Origin: Prevotellaceae bacterium UBA2718
GTDB taxonomy: Bacteria > Bacteroidota > Bacteroidia > Bacteroidales > Bacteroidaceae
Length of the DNA: 7,158 nucleotides
Direction of reading: 5' to 3'
NCBI GenBank assembly: GCA_002353975.1
Contig: DEKQ01000054.1
Location: 1-7,158 of the forward strand
The position numbers and the translations under genes are program-made. The notes beneath the pieces are model-generated. The model was not told the DNA's origin. It worked only from the letters and a program-made list of their open reading frames with translations, and did not search any database. Shown in pieces: positions 5,938 to 7,158 of this stretch (position 1 is its first letter; every line of letters begins with the position of its first letter).

Positions 5938-6045
5938 GCGAGACAAATGTTTATCGGATTGTAAATCCTGATACTCGCAGCGTTCGGATTTCAAATCCGC
6001 CCGAGCGTGAGGTGTGAGACGCATAAGCGGTTTATCGCACCTCGG
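5938..6045. repeat. Cluster of palindromes downstream of the fimbrillin gene
   Basis: Three hairpins in series: GCGAG (5938-5942)/CTCGC (5974-5978) enclosing GGATT-GTA-AATCC (5956-5968); the perfect CGGATTTCAAATCCG (5985-5999); and GAGGTG (6009-6014)/CACCTC (6038-6043), extendable with a G-U pair. The two GGATT palindromes look like diverged copies of one REP-type unit. They lie in the 3' untranslated region, before the terminators, and may shield the mRNA 3' end. Confidence 0.6.
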
Positions 6046-6062
6046 TAAGGGACAAAATAAAA

Positions 6063-6127
6063 CGGCAGGCGGTGACGTGAGTCACTACCTGCCGGATAAT
6101 CGCTTTCCCGGCGATTGTTTTTCTTTT
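6063..6127 (+). terminator. Double-hairpin intrinsic terminator of the fimbrillin gene
   Basis: A strong stem CGGCAGG (6063-6069)/CCTGCCG (6088-6094) continues inward through GGTGAC/GTCACT (one G-U) to a GTGA loop. It is followed by AATCGC (6098-6103)/GCGATT (6111-6116) and then the T-rich GTTTTTCTTTT. The second hairpin with its U-run is the termination signal. Confidence 0.8.
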
Positions 6128-6136
6128 AAGTAATTC

Positions 6137-6168
6137 TCCCTGGCCAATTCCCGTGGCCGGGGATTTTT
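6137..6168 (+). terminator. Second intrinsic terminator
   Basis: TCCCTGGCC (6137-6145) pairs with GGCCGGGGA (6155-6163; one G-U) over a 9-nt loop and is followed by TTTTT (6164-6168). It acts as backup to the terminator just upstream. Confidence 0.75.
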
Positions 6169-6204
6169 GTGTCAGTAAAGTATGGTGTCAAAAATTTATA
6201 CACC

Positions 6205-6257
6205 CATATATCACCCATCCCCCCTTCCCTTTGGGGTGATGTATGTTTGTTTTTTTG
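6205..6257 (+). terminator. Possible third terminator / C-rich-loop hairpin
   Basis: CATATATCACCC (6205-6216) pairs with GGGTGATGTATG (6234-6245), 12 bp with one G-U, over a C-rich 17-nt loop. It is followed by TTTGTTTTTTTG. It would isolate the antitoxin-like gene from upstream transcription. Confidence 0.6.
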
Positions 6258-6288
6258 TCGAAATGTGATGAGTTTGAGAAAAAAAATG

Positions 6289-6296
6289 TAACTTTG
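6289..6296 (+). promoter_or_regulatory. -7 element of the antitoxin-like gene
   Basis: TAACTTTG followed by C fits the Bacteroidota -7 box. Expected transcription start is near 6303, with a leader of about 26 nt. A TTTG lies only 12 bp upstream (6273-6276), too close for the normal -33 spacing. Confidence 0.6.
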
Positions 6297-6328
6297 CACC
6301 ATCAAACCATAAAAAGAAAGGATGGAAT

Positions 6329-6601
6329 ATGAGTAAAGATGCCCTTTATGGTCTGCGTGACTATCTGGTAGGTACACTTTCTCCAGGTAACATGCTTTGG
6401 TTGGCTACACAGTTGACTGAGTGTGCGGAAAAGGCAGACGCACACATCAAACGCTATACAATGGATGATATAAATGATATAATAGACGATGCTGAGCGCG
6501 AGATTGCTGCAGGCGAGGGTATGGTATCAGAGGATTTGTGGCGTGAGATGGAAGAGAGGATGACACGTGAGGAGGCTGGCTATATTGTTAGAGCGATATG
6601 A
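6329..6601 (+). CDS. Small antitoxin-like protein
   Basis: The product has 90 residues, is soluble and has no signal peptide. Seen: MSKDALYGLRDYLVGTLSPGNMLWLATQL, an alpha-helical N-terminal part ending in a loop-helix, then an acidic helical C-terminal half (YTMDDINDIIDDAEREIAAGEG, about 43-64, given here as its composition Asp/Glu/Ile-rich). AAAGGATGG (6317-6325) is a usable ribosome binding site just before ATG. The stop overlaps by ATGA the start of a short ORF that reads like the beginning of a RelE/ParE toxin. Small size, acidic character and this coupled layout suggest the antitoxin of a toxin-antitoxin pair. I do not recognise a named family, so the role is inference; an unrelated small regulatory protein is possible. 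Confidence 0.62.
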   Translation: MSKDALYGLRDYLVGTLSPGNMLWLATQLTECAEKADAHIKRYTMDDINDIIDDAEREIAAGEGMVSEDLWREMEERMTREEAGYIVRAI

Positions 6602-6663
6602 AAATTATATGGCAGACAAAAGCAAGGACTTCATTTAATGCTTTATTTTCAGCGGAAATATAA
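6598..6663 (+). pseudogene. Possible truncated RelE/ParE-type toxin
   Basis: ATG at 6598 overlaps the upstream stop (ATGA). The 21 residues MKIIWQTKARTSFNALFSAEI resemble the first strand and helix of RelE/ParE toxins (a MKIIW start, then a basic/aliphatic helix), which are normally about 90-100 aa. The frame ends at TAA (6661-6663). None of the three forward frames after it, up to 6802, carries the missing Arg-rich strands, and a new promoter follows. Inferred: a remnant left by deletion or replacement of the toxin body. A chance short ORF cannot be excluded. Confidence 0.4.
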
Positions 6664-6722
6664 AAAATATCCTATATTTTCGCTGGTTATAGAAACTTTT
6701 TTACTATATTTGCAGCGGAAAT
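6650..6722. repeat. CAGCGGAAATATA palindrome plus a third half-site at the promoter
   Basis: Arms 6650-6662 (CAGCGGAAATATA) and 6673-6685 (reverse complement CAGCGAAAATATA) match at 12 of 13 positions around a 10-nt spacer. A third, direct copy CAGCGGAAAT sits at 6713-6722, exactly 63 bp after the first and directly behind the -7 box of the ATPase gene. The layout fits an operator or a hairpin; the direct pair could alternatively mark a duplication or deletion junction. Confidence 0.6.
6705..6712 (+). promoter_or_regulatory. -7 element of the ATPase gene
   Basis: TATATTTG followed by C fits TAnnTTTG. Predicted start is near 6719, giving a leader of about 84 nt. No TTTG is seen 19-20 bp upstream, where the right arm of the palindrome lies instead. 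Confidence 0.6.
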
Positions 6723-6802
6723 GATGAAGTCATACGTGTTTCAATGGGAGCGTATTCTGTCGTAGAATGCACCGCTGAACTTGTATAAAATTATATATCG
6801 CT
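6723..6802 (+). other. Leader of the ATPase gene with one hairpin
   Basis: GTATTCT (6752-6758) pairs with AGAATGC (6764-6770) over GTCGT, with AGCG/CGCT outside (6749-6752, 6773-6776) as an alternative extension. A 14-codon frame (6721-6765) is present but has no support as a gene. No Shine-Dalgarno precedes the ATG at 6803. Confidence 0.4.
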
Positions 6803-7158
6803 ATGATTATAGGACGTGAAAAAGAGCAACGTGAACTGCTGGGACTTCTTGAAAAAGAAGAGTCGCAGTTTTGTGCCGTCTATGGCAGACGGCGTGTAGG
6901 AAAGACTTATCTTATCAGGGAAACTTTCAATTACCAGTTCTGTTTTCAGCATACAGGGGTAGCAAAAGGAACGCTTCGACAACAACTTACAGCATTTCGT
7001 AACTCTCTGGTGGCAGCAGGCATGAAGTGCTCAATTCCCAAAACATGGATTGATGCCTTTGAGCTGTTGAAACAACTTGTCAACAGTGCTCCGGCAGGTA
7101 AGAAGGTCCTTTTTATCGATGAACTCCCATGGATGGATACTCCTAAGGGAAACCTGAT
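6803..7158 (+). CDS. AAA-type ATPase, ATPase_2-like family (3' end beyond window)
   Basis: 118 residues are visible, running off the right edge. Seen: MIIGREKE at the start, typical of this ATPase group; Walker A as GRRRVGKT (28-35); and Walker B as KVLFIDELPW (101-110) with Asp106-Glu107. Spacing and the GRRRVGKT variant fit the archaeal-type/Bacteroidota ATP-binding proteins (PF01637-like, often with a C-terminal DUF234 nuclease-like region), usually about 370-480 aa. The C-terminal domain is outside the window. The family call rests on motifs; the biological role is unknown in most members. The start is the first ATG, matching the conserved MI.GRE beginning. It follows the antitoxin-like gene but has its own promoter. 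Confidence 0.85.
   Translation, partial: MIIGREKEQRELLGLLEKEESQFCAVYGRRRVGKTYLIRETFNYQFCFQHTGVAKGTLRQQLTAFRNSLVAAGMKCSIPKTWIDAFELLKQLVNSAPAGKKVLFIDELPWMDTPKGNL

Noticed and set aside
6721..6765. 14-codon frame in the ATPase leader
   Set aside because: Too short, no ribosome site, and overlaps the repeat half-site and a hairpin.

Overview
The window looks like chromosomal DNA of a Bacteroidota bacterium, most likely a Prevotella/Segatella-type member of the Bacteroidales. The support is: several promoters of the Bacteroidota form (TTTG, about 19-20 bp, TAnnTTTG); a large fimbrillin-type lipoprotein; a PorT-like outer-membrane barrel; an S41-peptidase lipoprotein of a Bacteroidota type; mostly weak Shine-Dalgarno sites; and intergenic DNA full of short palindromic repeats. 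The species cannot be named from the sequence alone.

Left part (1-3261), minus strand. In transcription order there are three cell-envelope genes. First is a small exported His/Val/Pro-rich protein with a C-terminal glycine zipper (2753-3157), with a clear promoter and a strong ribosome binding site. Next is a 220-aa outer-membrane beta-barrel (1445-2107). Last is an S41-family lipoprotein peptidase cut by the left edge (1-1148). The two gaps between them (296 and 645 bp) are packed with repeats: a mirror-symmetric REP/BIME-like block (1203-1390), a GCGACGTG palindrome family (2331-2440), and an exact 22-bp-period array of four direct copies ending in a fifth inverted copy (2503-2607).

Middle (3230-6257), plus strand. 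A divergent promoter pair separates the minus-strand block from one large fimbrillin-family lipoprotein (3884-5914, 676 aa). Its predicted transcript starts about 425 nt before the start codon. That leader has several hairpins, some mutually exclusive, and a possible 19-codon leader peptide. The protein has an extra C-terminal region of about 100 aa that resembles an Ig/BACON fold. The gene is followed by a cluster of hairpins and up to three intrinsic terminators.

Right part (6289-7158), plus strand. A 90-aa antitoxin-like protein overlaps by ATGA a 21-codon ORF that begins like a RelE/ParE toxin and then stops, so this may be an orphan antitoxin with a decayed toxin. After a palindrome and a new promoter comes an AAA-type ATPase with Walker A and B motifs, cut by the right edge.

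No rRNA, tRNA, CRISPR array, transposase or recognised riboswitch was seen. Nothing amounts to a proven new system. The best candidates for something undescribed are the 22-bp iteron/hairpin array, the fimbrillin leader RNA, and the toxin remnant with its palindrome.
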